DNA from: RYN-230 sp963718305
Lineage (GTDB): Bacteria > Actinomycetota > Actinomycetes > Streptosporangiales > Streptosporangiaceae
DNA length: 64,000 nt
Reading direction: 5' to 3'
NCBI GenBank assembly: GCA_963718305.1
Contig: CAVQZG010000004.1
Location: 62,001-126,000 of the forward strand
Shown: positions 24,936 through 31,906 of the stretch, one piece after another
Layout of the letters: every line of letters starts with the position of its first letter
How positions within the stretch are numbered: the first letter of the stretch is position 1
Program-made: the position numbers and the translations under genes
Notes under the pieces: generated by a model
Seen by the model: only the letters and a program-made list of their open reading frames with translations
Database searches by the model: none
What the model was told of the DNA's origin: nothing

Positions 24936-25774
24936 CTGAACTGGGGGTCTTCGCCCGCGTCTTCCCAGCCGGGCCGGCTCCTGGCGTCGCCGCCGCCATC
25001 CGCGCGGCAGGGTTTACGGCCACCCAGCTCAACTTGGCCGCCCTCGGCCGCGCCACGCTCGATGCCACCCTGACCGCCGGCCAGGCCCACCAGATCAGCG
25101 GGGCCTTCACCGCTGCGGGCGTGCGGATCTGGGGCCTGTCCGGCACGTACAACGCTATCGATCCCGACGAGCGGGCGCGGGCCGCCGCCACCGGCGCCTG
25201 CCGGAGGGTCATCGCCCGGGCACCCGACCTGGGCGCGGAGGTCGTCACCCTCTGCACCGGCACCCAGGACCCGGACAACATGTGGCGCGCGCACCCCGGC
25301 AACACCTCACCGGCCGCGTGGCACAGCCTGCGCGCCACGCTGGACGCCCTCCTGCCTGCGGCAGCCGGGGCTCAGGTGCGGCTCGGCATCGAGCCGGAAC
25401 CCGGCAACGTGATCCGCGACGCACCCACCGCGCACCGGCTGCTCACCGAACTGGGCGCCGACGCCCGGCACCTGGCCATCGTGCTGGACCCCGCTAACCT
25501 GCTGGAGTTGGCCACCCTGCCCCGGCAGCAGCAGATCCTTGAGCACGCGTTCGGCCTGCTGGGCCAGCACGTGGCCGCCGTGCACGCCAAGGACGTCGTC
25601 GCAGAAGGCTACGCCGCGCCAGGCATCGGCGGCATGGACTACGACCTGGTGATGCGGCTGCACGCCGGGCTGCCCCACACCGTGCCGGTCATCGCGCAGG
25701 ACCTCACGGCCGGGGACGCCACCCGGGTGAGCCGCTTCCTGGCTGACCATGCCGCCGCCTGGGCCACCTCATGA
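24932..25774 (+). CDS. Sugar phosphate isomerase/epimerase (xylose isomerase-like TIM barrel)
   Basis: The 280-aa protein overlaps the dehydrogenase gene by ATGA. GIEPEPGN supplies a metal-binding Glu, VLDPANL an Asp/Asn pair, and AAVHAKDVV the His and Asp of the IolE/IolH/tagatose-epimerase type site. EVVTLCTGTQDPDNMW is the usual mid-barrel loop. It would isomerise or epimerise the keto product of the upstream dehydrogenase. The exact sugar cannot be told. Confidence 0.85.
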   Translation: MTELGVFARVFPAGPAPGVAAAIRAAGFTATQLNLAALGRATLDATLTAGQAHQISGAFTAAGVRIWGLSGTYNAIDPDERARAAATGACRRVIARAPDLGAEVVTLCTGTQDPDNMWRAHPGNTSPAAWHSLRATLDALLPAAAGAQVRLGIEPEPGNVIRDAPTAHRLLTELGADARHLAIVLDPANLLELATLPRQQQILEHAFGLLGQHVAAVHAKDVVAEGYAAPGIGGMDYDLVMRLHAGLPHTVPVIAQDLTAGDATRVSRFLADHAAAWATS

Positions 25775-26628
25775 CACCAGGCCTGCCTCAGGTCACCGGC
25801 CTGGACTTCTCCCGCACCGGCGACGGCGCACTGCCGCTGGTGGTGCTGCACGGGCTCGGCGGCGCCCGCCGGCAACCACTGGAATTCATCGACACCCGGG
25901 CGCGGCAGCTGTGCGGCGTCATCGCCCCGGATCTGAGGGGACACGGCTCCACGCGGCTGGACGACCGGCCGGGGCTGCTGACCTTCCGCCAGCTTGCGGC
26001 CGATGTCGAGGACCTGGTGAACGAGCAGGCCGGGCACTCGGGTGTGGTGGTCCTGGGCATCTCGATGGGCGCGGCGGTCGCCGCCGAACTGGCGGCCCGC
26101 GCCACCATCACCATCCGGGCGATGCTGCTCATCAGGCCCGCCTGGCTGTGGTCACCAGGCCCCCCGAACCTCGCCCCGCTGCCTGTCATCGGCCGCCTGC
26201 TGCACCACCACCTCCCACCCCGGGCCCGCGAGCTGTTCACCGGCACCGGCGAGTACCAGGCCGTCAACCGCACGTCACCGGCGGCGGCGCGGGCCCTGCT
26301 GGCCCAGTTTGACGATCCGGACGCGGCGCGGCGATGGCACCGGCTGGTCGCCATCCCGGCCGATGCGCCGGGCCGGCCGCGGGCCGCTCCGCCGACCCGG
26401 ATCCTCGCAGCGGCGCAGGACCCGGTGCACCCGCTCCAGATCGCTGAAACACTCGCGGCTGACCTGGGCGCCGACCTGAGCGTCATGCCGCCGCGCTACG
26501 AGCAGCCCGCACAACACCGCGCCGCGGTCACCGCGGCACTGCACGAGTTTCTCGGAGGGCTGGAACCATCCCGGAGCTCTGGCCGGGCGATCAGCCAGGC
26601 CGATCCACAGCCATGGAGGCCTCAGTGA
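25771..26628 (+). CDS. Alpha/beta-hydrolase fold protein
   Basis: The 285-aa hydrolase overlaps the isomerase gene by 4 nt. PLVVLHGLGGARRQP is the oxyanion HG loop, LGISMGAAVA is the nucleophile elbow with Ser in GxSxG, and DLRGHGST is the strand-4 block. The C-terminal His of the triad is less clear (YEQPAQHRAA). Within a sugar operon it could act as a lactonase or esterase that opens or deacylates the substrate. That role is inferred from context. Confidence 0.83.
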   Translation: MTPGLPQVTGLDFSRTGDGALPLVVLHGLGGARRQPLEFIDTRARQLCGVIAPDLRGHGSTRLDDRPGLLTFRQLAADVEDLVNEQAGHSGVVVLGISMGAAVAAELAARATITIRAMLLIRPAWLWSPGPPNLAPLPVIGRLLHHHLPPRARELFTGTGEYQAVNRTSPAAARALLAQFDDPDAARRWHRLVAIPADAPGRPRAAPPTRILAAAQDPVHPLQIAETLAADLGADLSVMPPRYEQPAQHRAAVTAALHEFLGGLEPSRSSGRAISQADPQPWRPQ

Positions 26629-27506
26629 ACGGCACGATACGGGGCGGCGCGCGGACCACCCCGCCTGGCGGCCCGGAGCCGGCGCCCGCGTTCGCCGCGG
26701 AACGCCACGCCCACATCCTGCGCTTGCTCGATGAACGCGGCCGCGTCCGCAACACCGAGCTCGCCGGGTTGCTCGGCGTCACCGAACCCACCATCCGCAA
26801 GGACGTCGCCGATCTCGCCCGGCAGCAACTGCTGCACCGCACCCACGGCGGCGCGATCGCGATGCGTCCCGCGATCGAGCCAGACCTTCCCGCGCGGATG
26901 GGCCGCAATATCGACGGGAAGGCACGCATCGCCCGCGCCTGCCTGGACCTGATCAACACCGGCGATGCCGTCTTCCTCGACAGCGGGAGCACGGTCCTGG
27001 CCATCGCCGAGCAACTGACGGTCGCCGCGTCGGCCGGTGAGCCGCGCAACGTCAACGTCCTCACTAACGCACTCGCCGTGGCGCAGACCCTGGCCGACCG
27101 GGCCGGCATCCGGCACACCGTGCTCGGCGGCTACTACCGCCCCACCGGGGGCTGCTTCGTGGGACCGCTCACCGAGGAAGACCTCACCCGGTTCACCGTC
27201 AACCTCGCGTTCCTGGGCGTGACCGGCGTCACCGAACAGGGATTCACCGTCGCCGACCTCAGCGAGGCCCAGGTCAAACGCGCGGTCATAGACCGGGCCC
27301 GCCGGGTGGTCATCACCATGGACCACACCAAGGTCGGCGCGGCGGACTTCGCCAAGGTCTGCGACCTCGACGCGGTGGCGACCGTCGTCACCGACGAGCC
27401 GAACAAGCACCTGGCGGACCTCTGCTCCGGCGCCGGAATCGAACTCGTCGTGGCGGCGTCCGCACCTGGCCACCGAACGCCTCCGCAGAGAGCCGTTGGG
27501 CCATGA
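26625..27506 (+). CDS. DeoR-family transcriptional regulator
   Basis: The 293-aa regulator uses GTG at 26625, which overlaps the hydrolase stop (GTGA) and sits 5 nt after GGAGG; ATG at 26613 is the alternative. After a Pro/Gly-rich start it has the DeoR HTH (ERHAHILRLLDERGRVRNTE; VTEPTIRKDVADLARQ) and HRTHGGAI. The DeoR sensor domain follows, with DAVFLDSGSTVLAIA, VLTNALAVAQTLA, LGVTGVTEQGFTV and VITMDHTKVG. The sensor fold resembles sugar isomerases and binds phosphosugars. It probably controls its own operon. Confidence 0.9.
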   Translation: MNGTIRGGARTTPPGGPEPAPAFAAERHAHILRLLDERGRVRNTELAGLLGVTEPTIRKDVADLARQQLLHRTHGGAIAMRPAIEPDLPARMGRNIDGKARIARACLDLINTGDAVFLDSGSTVLAIAEQLTVAASAGEPRNVNVLTNALAVAQTLADRAGIRHTVLGGYYRPTGGCFVGPLTEEDLTRFTVNLAFLGVTGVTEQGFTVADLSEAQVKRAVIDRARRVVITMDHTKVGAADFAKVCDLDAVATVVTDEPNKHLADLCSGAGIELVVAASAPGHRTPPQRAVGP

Positions 27507-27620
27507 GCCCCGCCGAGCCGGGCGCGGACCCCGGCGAACCCGGCCCCGAAGGGATCGCGTCGCCCCCACCGGGCCCGACGGAACCAGCGGCGGGCTGGCA
27601 GCCCAGGGAGCCGCCGCTGA

Positions 27621-28133
27621 TTGCCGTCGAACCCGGCCTTCGTACTCGACCGCTGGCGGCCAGGAGACGCGGCCGCGCTCCGCCGGTTCGACCTCGACCC
27701 CGAAACCGCACGGTTCTTCGGCTACACCGTCGAGCAGGCCCGGGCCATGCCCGGCAGCCACTACGACGGTGACGAGCGCGCGCGGGCCAGCCTGCGGGCA
27801 TGGCAGGAGGGAACAGTGCTCAACCTGGCGATCCGGCGACGCTCAGACGGCGAGGCAGCGGGCTGGGTCGAGCTCCGGCCACGCGGCGACCACGCTAACG
27901 TGTCCTACAACGTCACCGCCGAGCTGCGCGGACAGGGCATCGCATCCCGTGCGCTCCAGGCGTTCCTCGCCTGGGCTGCGCAACAGATCGGCCTTCGCCG
28001 CGCCCACCTGGTCTGCCACATCGACAACCTCGCCTCCCGGCGCGTGGCGGAGAAATGCGGCTTCGTCCTTCTCGGCCAGCAGGGCGAGGAGTACCAGTTC
28101 CAGCGGGACCTCGGCCCGAAGCGGGCGATCTAG
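27621..28133 (+). CDS. GNAT-family N-acetyltransferase, 5' end out of frame
   Basis: This frame encodes up to 170 aa of a RimJ/RimL-type acetyltransferase: FVLDRWRPGDAAALRRFDLD at the start, VELRPRGDHANVSYNV in the middle, the acetyl-CoA loop LRGQGIASRALQAFL, and HIDNLASRRVAEKCGFVLLG at the end. The only in-frame start is a TTG just after a stop. A coupled ATG at 27503 (ATGA overlap with the DeoR stop) opens the other frame, giving a Pro-rich leader ending PPLIAVEPG. Removing one C from the CCCGG run near 27630 would join leader and domain as IAVEPAFVLDRW. The gene is therefore frameshifted, or the base call is wrong. Confidence 0.75.
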   Translation: MPSNPAFVLDRWRPGDAAALRRFDLDPETARFFGYTVEQARAMPGSHYDGDERARASLRAWQEGTVLNLAIRRRSDGEAAGWVELRPRGDHANVSYNVTAELRGQGIASRALQAFLAWAAQQIGLRRAHLVCHIDNLASRRVAEKCGFVLLGQQGEEYQFQRDLGPKRAI

Positions 28134-28136
28134 CGA

Positions 28137-28373
28137 TCAGTCTTCGGGAAGAGCGGCGAAATCGCTTTTGACCTTCCGGTACCAGGACATTCCTGATATT
28201 GGATGCTTCCACCTGCCCTTCATCGCTTTCAGGGCGCTCTCGTGCGTCTGATCGCCCCCGGCGACTATTTCCTGCAGATGCTTATCTTCCGCCTTTATGA
28301 CCTCGTCGGCCGTATTTCCATGGAACGCGAGGTCACAAGGCCCGCCCATCTGCTTGCATGTCATTGTCTTCAT
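28137..28373 (-). CDS. DUF1059 small protein
   Basis: The 78-aa protein begins MKTMTCKQMGGPCDLAFHGN and continues TADEVIKAEDKHLQEI, the DUF1059 layout with two conserved Cys. ATG at 28373 follows AGGAAG. It is convergent with the GNAT gene, 3 nt between stops. Family function is unknown; metal binding by the Cys pair has been suggested. Confidence 0.85.
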   Translation of the reverse strand: MKTMTCKQMGGPCDLAFHGNTADEVIKAEDKHLQEIVAGGDQTHESALKAMKGRWKHPISGMSWYRKVKSDFAALPED

Positions 28374-28531
28374 GAGGTTCACTTCCTGCCGCGGATAGCG
28401 TCGCCCGCCATGGCAACTGCAGGCCGCGAGGTGCCCGGCGGTGACGGCGAAGGCTACCTGACTGCCCTGCGAGAACAGTAGGAGCACCGGCCCGTGGCAC
28501 GCTTCTCCGATCCTGCTTGATGCGGAAGCCC

Positions 28532-29746
28532 TTACCCGGCTGCCGCTACAAGATCGTCGTCAGGCCTGACCTCATGAGCTGTTCCGGCCGGCCCAGGGGG
28601 CTCGCCCGGCACACCGGCCGGCGCGGACGCCGCCTCGAACAGGAGCACCGCCACGTCGTCGTCGAGCCTGCGGCCGGTGTGGGCCACCAGGCGATCCAGC
28701 AGTCCGTCCGCGGCGGCCTCCAGGTCGGGGCCACGGAGTGTGTCAGCGCAGTCCTCCAGCCGGAAGTAGCGGCCCGCCCGGTCGCGGGCCTCGAGCAGGC
28801 CGTCGGTGTAGAACACCAGCCGGTCACCCTCGCCGACGGTGAACGTGGACGTCTTCATGTCGGGGTGCAGGCCCAGGGGTGTCGCGTACGCGCCCGGGGT
28901 CAGGGCCTGCAGCCCGCCGCCGGAGTTCAGCCGCAGTGGCGGCGGGTGGCCGCAGGTGACGAGCTCAAGCCAGCCATGGGGGTCGAACTCCGCGAACAAC
29001 GCGGTCACGAAGTCCTCCTCGCCCGCGGCCAGCGTCACTGACCGGTCCACCACCCGCGCGATCTCGGTCAGCGACAAGCCCGGCTGGGCGCAGGCATCAC
29101 GGAAGCTGGTCGTCGCGACGGCGGCCAGGCGCACCGCCGGCAGTCCCTTGCCGCGCGTATCCCCGATGAGCCAGCGGGTGCGGCCCCCCTCGGAGACGAC
29201 CTCCAGGATGTCCCCGCCCACCCGGGCTTCCGCCGCGGCCGAGACGTAGCGCGAGGCCATCCGGCCCGCCGTGACCGTGGCCGGGACCTCGCGCAGCAGC
29301 GCACTCTGCGCCACCCGCGCCACCGCGCGGACCCGGCTCAGCCGCCGCTGCACCGCGGCGCGCAGCACGGCGTTGGCCACCGCGAACGCGGTCAGCAGCA
29401 CGAACACGCCCAGATGCGACACGAGCGTCCCGGGCCGGGCGGGGTGGTTCACGATCAGCCCGACGCCCAGCAGCGTGGCCCATCCCGCCAGCACGGCGGT
29501 GATCCGCGGGCGCAGCAGGAGGGACGCCAGGAGCGGTCCGACCGCCAGCCACGCGACCGTGACCGGACCCCGGCTCATGCGGTACTGCGCCAGCGCCACC
29601 ACCGTGATCGCCAGGCCGAGCAGCACGGCGAGCACCCGCTTAGCCAGGACGCCGGATGGCTGGGACGGACCCGACATGTTCAGCGGAATGCCGCGGCCGG
29701 GGCGCTGGTAGAGGCGCCGCCACCTGGGCTCAGCCTGTCTGTTCAC
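28532..29746 (-). CDS. Membrane-bound SpoIIE-type PP2C phosphatase
   Basis: From GTG 29746 (behind GAGGGG) the product is 404 aa; ATG at 29761 is the other plausible start. About four membrane segments (about 30-125) precede a coiled linker (AVQRRLSRVRAVARVAQSAL) and a SpoIIE phosphatase domain. The domain has VGGDILEVV, WLIGDTRGKGLPAVRLAAVA, LVTCGHPPPLRL, LVFYTDGLLEARD and LDDDVAVLLFEA, which include the metal-binding Asp/Gly positions. Such enzymes dephosphorylate anti-sigma-factor antagonists (STAS proteins) and thereby release alternative sigma factors under stress. No cognate switch protein is encoded nearby. Confidence 0.88.
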   Translation of the reverse strand: MNRQAEPRWRRLYQRPGRGIPLNMSGPSQPSGVLAKRVLAVLLGLAITVVALAQYRMSRGPVTVAWLAVGPLLASLLLRPRITAVLAGWATLLGVGLIVNHPARPGTLVSHLGVFVLLTAFAVANAVLRAAVQRRLSRVRAVARVAQSALLREVPATVTAGRMASRYVSAAAEARVGGDILEVVSEGGRTRWLIGDTRGKGLPAVRLAAVATTSFRDACAQPGLSLTEIARVVDRSVTLAAGEEDFVTALFAEFDPHGWLELVTCGHPPPLRLNSGGGLQALTPGAYATPLGLHPDMKTSTFTVGEGDRLVFYTDGLLEARDRAGRYFRLEDCADTLRGPDLEAAADGLLDRLVAHTGRRLDDDVAVLLFEAASAPAGVPGEPPGPAGTAHEVRPDDDLVAAAG

Positions 29747-29913
29747 GTGGTTGCCCCTCATCTGCCGTGCGCCGGCTCGTCGGCTCTTCCACGTACTGAT
29801 ACGCAATCGTGCAGGTCACGCCAGGAAAGTTGCTGAACGCCAGCTCTGGGAAAGCTCACAGAAAATTTCAGATAACGAAACCCGGGCGCCCCGCGCCCAG
29901 CCCCGGCCGCAGG

Positions 29914-30546
29914 TCATGGGCGCCGGACGCGCAGGCCGTCAAAGGCCATGGCACACACCGCGTCGGCCAGCGGCCGCGCCGCCGTGCCCCTCGCCGGCCG
30001 GTACCACTCGACGATGGAGTTGACCAGGCCGAACAGCAGCCGGGCCGTGATGAGCGCATCGCGGTCCGGGTCGATGTCACCATCGTGCTGCGCGGCCCCG
30101 ACCAGATCGGCCACGAACCGGTCGAAGGCCCGCCGCCGGTCCAGCGCGGCCCGCTCCACCGTGGTATTGCCGCGGACCCGCAGCAGCAGCGTGACGTAGG
30201 GCGACTCGGCTTCCAGCACCTCGACGCTCCCCCGGACCAGGTACTCCAGGCGGTCGATCGCCGGGGCCGGGAGCACCCGCGCCCGGTCCGTCACGGACGA
30301 CAGGCCGGTCAGCGCCCGGTCCAGGGCCAGCCTGAGCAACTCTTCCTTGCCGGTCACATGGTGATAGATGGCTGACTTCGCGATACCCAGCCGCTCCGAC
30401 AGGTCTCGCATGCTGGTGCCGTCATAACCGCGTTCGTTGAAGACCTCGACGGCCACGGCGAGCACGGACTCCAGGTCATGACCGGGGCGGCCGCGGCGCG
30501 GAAGGGCCGCGGGGCGGCCGGATCGCGGCCCGGAAGGGGAGATCAT
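29914..30546 (-). CDS. TetR-family regulator of the phenylacetate genes (PaaR-like)
   Basis: The 210-aa regulator has an N-terminal TetR HTH (VFNERGYDGTSMRDLSERLG; IAKSAIYHHVTGKEELL) and a C-terminal ligand domain with LLRVRGNTTVERAALDRRR and ALITARLLFGLVNSIVEWYR. It lies 35 nt downstream of paaI in the paaG-paaI direction, so it is autoregulated with them. By position it should repress the paa genes and release DNA on binding phenylacetyl-CoA, as in other actinobacteria. A matching operator candidate lies at 31866-31883. Confidence 0.82.
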   Translation of the reverse strand: MISPSGPRSGRPAALPRRGRPGHDLESVLAVAVEVFNERGYDGTSMRDLSERLGIAKSAIYHHVTGKEELLRLALDRALTGLSSVTDRARVLPAPAIDRLEYLVRGSVEVLEAESPYVTLLLRVRGNTTVERAALDRRRAFDRFVADLVGAAQHDGDIDPDRDALITARLLFGLVNSIVEWYRPARGTAARPLADAVCAMAFDGLRVRRP

Positions 30547-30581
30547 GACGCCAGTATCCCGGGCTGGCGCGGGCCGCCCGG

Positions 30582-30995
30582 TCAGCGGATCCCGCCCGCG
30601 GACGGGGCGAGCTCGTGGCTGCGCCCGCGGAATTCAGCGATCACGTCGCCGCCCCGGCGCACGGTCACGTCATACACTCCCGCGCGGCCGAACCGGGTCC
30701 GCACCACGGCCTCGGCGGTCAGAACGTCGCCGGCGTGCGCGGGGGCGACGAAGACGATTTCGGCCGCCGCAGCCACCGTGACCGGCCCGTAGCTGTTGCA
30801 CGCGCAGGCGAAGGCCGTGTCGGCCAGGGTGAAGACCAGGCCGCCATGGGCGACCGCGTGCCCGTTCACCATGTCAGCACGGATGGTCATCCGGGTGACC
30901 GCCCGGCCCTCGGCATGGTCAACCAGCTCGATGCCCAGGCCCCGCGAAGCCTCGTCCCTCGCCATCATCGCCTGGGTGCTGGGCACCTGGGGCAC
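30582..30995 (-). CDS. paaI: Hydroxyphenylacetyl-CoA thioesterase PaaI
   Basis: The 137-aa hot-dog-fold thioesterase has AVTRMTIRADMVNGHAVAHG and GLVFTLADTAFACACNSYG, the PaaI signature with the catalytic Asp in LADTAFA. GTG start at 30995 follows AGGAGG by 8 nt. PaaI rescues coenzyme A from dead-end ring-hydroxylated or oxepin-type CoA esters during phenylacetate catabolism. It lies between the TetR gene and paaG on the minus strand. Confidence 0.88.
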   Translation of the reverse strand: MPQVPSTQAMMARDEASRGLGIELVDHAEGRAVTRMTIRADMVNGHAVAHGGLVFTLADTAFACACNSYGPVTVAAAAEIVFVAPAHAGDVLTAEAVVRTRFGRAGVYDVTVRRGGDVIAEFRGRSHELAPSAGGIR

Positions 30996-31039
30996 TGCGA
31001 TCGCCTCCTGTCAGGTCAGAGTGCTCGCCGGACACGTGG

Positions 31040-31849
31040 TCAGCGTCCCCGGAAGACGGGGCGCTGCTTGCTGAGGAAGGCGGCGACCGCGTCGCGGTGA
31101 TCCTCGGTCAGGCCGAGCCGCTGCTGGTCCTCCTGCTCCGCGGCGAGGACATCCGCCAGCGGTAGCGCCGGCGCCGTGGCGAGGGCCCGTTTGGCGGCGG
31201 CGTAGGCCAGCGTGGGCCCGGCGGCCAGCCGGGTGGCCAGGGTGGCGGCCGCGTCATCCAGGTCCGCGGCGGGCACGAGCCGCCCCACCAGCCCCCAGGC
31301 CAGGGCGTCCGCGGCGGTGAACGGCTCGTTGAGCAGGATCAGCTCGCTGGCCCGGGCAGCACCGATGGCCCGGGGCAGGGTCGCGGACAGGCCGGAGTCG
31401 GGACCAAGGCCGATGCCGGTGAAGGCGGCGGAGAATTTCGCCGTATCGGCGCACAGGCGCACGTCGCAGGCGAGCGCCAGGGACATCCCGGCGCCCGCGC
31501 AGGTGCCGTTGATCGCGGCCACCACCGGCTTGGGCGCCGAGGTGAGCGCGGTGATGACCGGGTTGTAGTGCTCAGTGAGGGTGGCGAAGGCCGTGGCGGG
31601 ATTCTCGCGCAGCGCGGCCGCATGCTCGGCGAGATCCTGGCCGGCGCAGAACACCCGGCCGGTCCCGGTCAGGACGATGGCCCGCACGCTGCTGTCATCC
31701 GCCGCCGCGACGACAGCATCCAGCAGTCCCTGCTTGGCCACGGCCGTGAGGGCGGGAGTCCGCATCGTGATCGTCGCGACGGCGCTGGTCACGCCGACCG
31801 ACACCGGCGGGGGGCCGTCCGCGGGAGGGTGGGGCTGGCCAGAAACCAT
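31040..31849 (-). CDS. paaG: Enoyl-CoA hydratase/isomerase, PaaG-type ring-epoxide isomerase
   Basis: The 269-aa crotonase has GRVFCAGQDLAEHAAALREN as the first oxyanion-hole and substrate loop, then INGTCAGAGMSLALACDVRL and GLGPDSGLSATLPRAIG with the acidic Asp typical of PaaG isomerases. PaaG converts ring-1,2-epoxyphenylacetyl-CoA into oxepin-CoA and later isomerises the beta-oxidation intermediate. It is divergent from paaZ, with the operator candidate between them. PaaF-type hydratase is the alternative, but the NGTCAGAG and acidic residue pattern favour PaaG. Confidence 0.83.
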   Translation of the reverse strand: MVSGQPHPPADGPPPVSVGVTSAVATITMRTPALTAVAKQGLLDAVVAAADDSSVRAIVLTGTGRVFCAGQDLAEHAAALRENPATAFATLTEHYNPVITALTSAPKPVVAAINGTCAGAGMSLALACDVRLCADTAKFSAAFTGIGLGPDSGLSATLPRAIGAARASELILLNEPFTAADALAWGLVGRLVPAADLDDAAATLATRLAAGPTLAYAAAKRALATAPALPLADVLAAEQEDQQRLGLTEDHRDAVAAFLSKQRPVFRGR

Positions 31850-31865
31850 GGCGTTAGATTAACAT

Positions 31866-31883
31866 ACTGAATGTTCGGTCAGT
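31866..31883. promoter_or_regulatory. TetR/PaaR operator candidate
   Basis: ACTGAATGTTCGGTCAGT is an 18-nt imperfect palindrome (outer arms ACTGA/TCAGT) in the 57-bp gap between paaG and paaZ. Its shape resembles the ACTNACCG-type sites of actinobacterial PaaR. One site could control both divergent transcripts. Confidence 0.6.
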
Positions 31884-31906
31884 AATTCCTGCGAGAGGAG
31901 CCGCGC

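Noticed and set aside
28532..29806. Longer SpoIIE phosphatase beginning with TTG at 29806
   Set aside because: No ribosome site and no conservation; GTG 29746 with GAGGGG upstream is more plausible.
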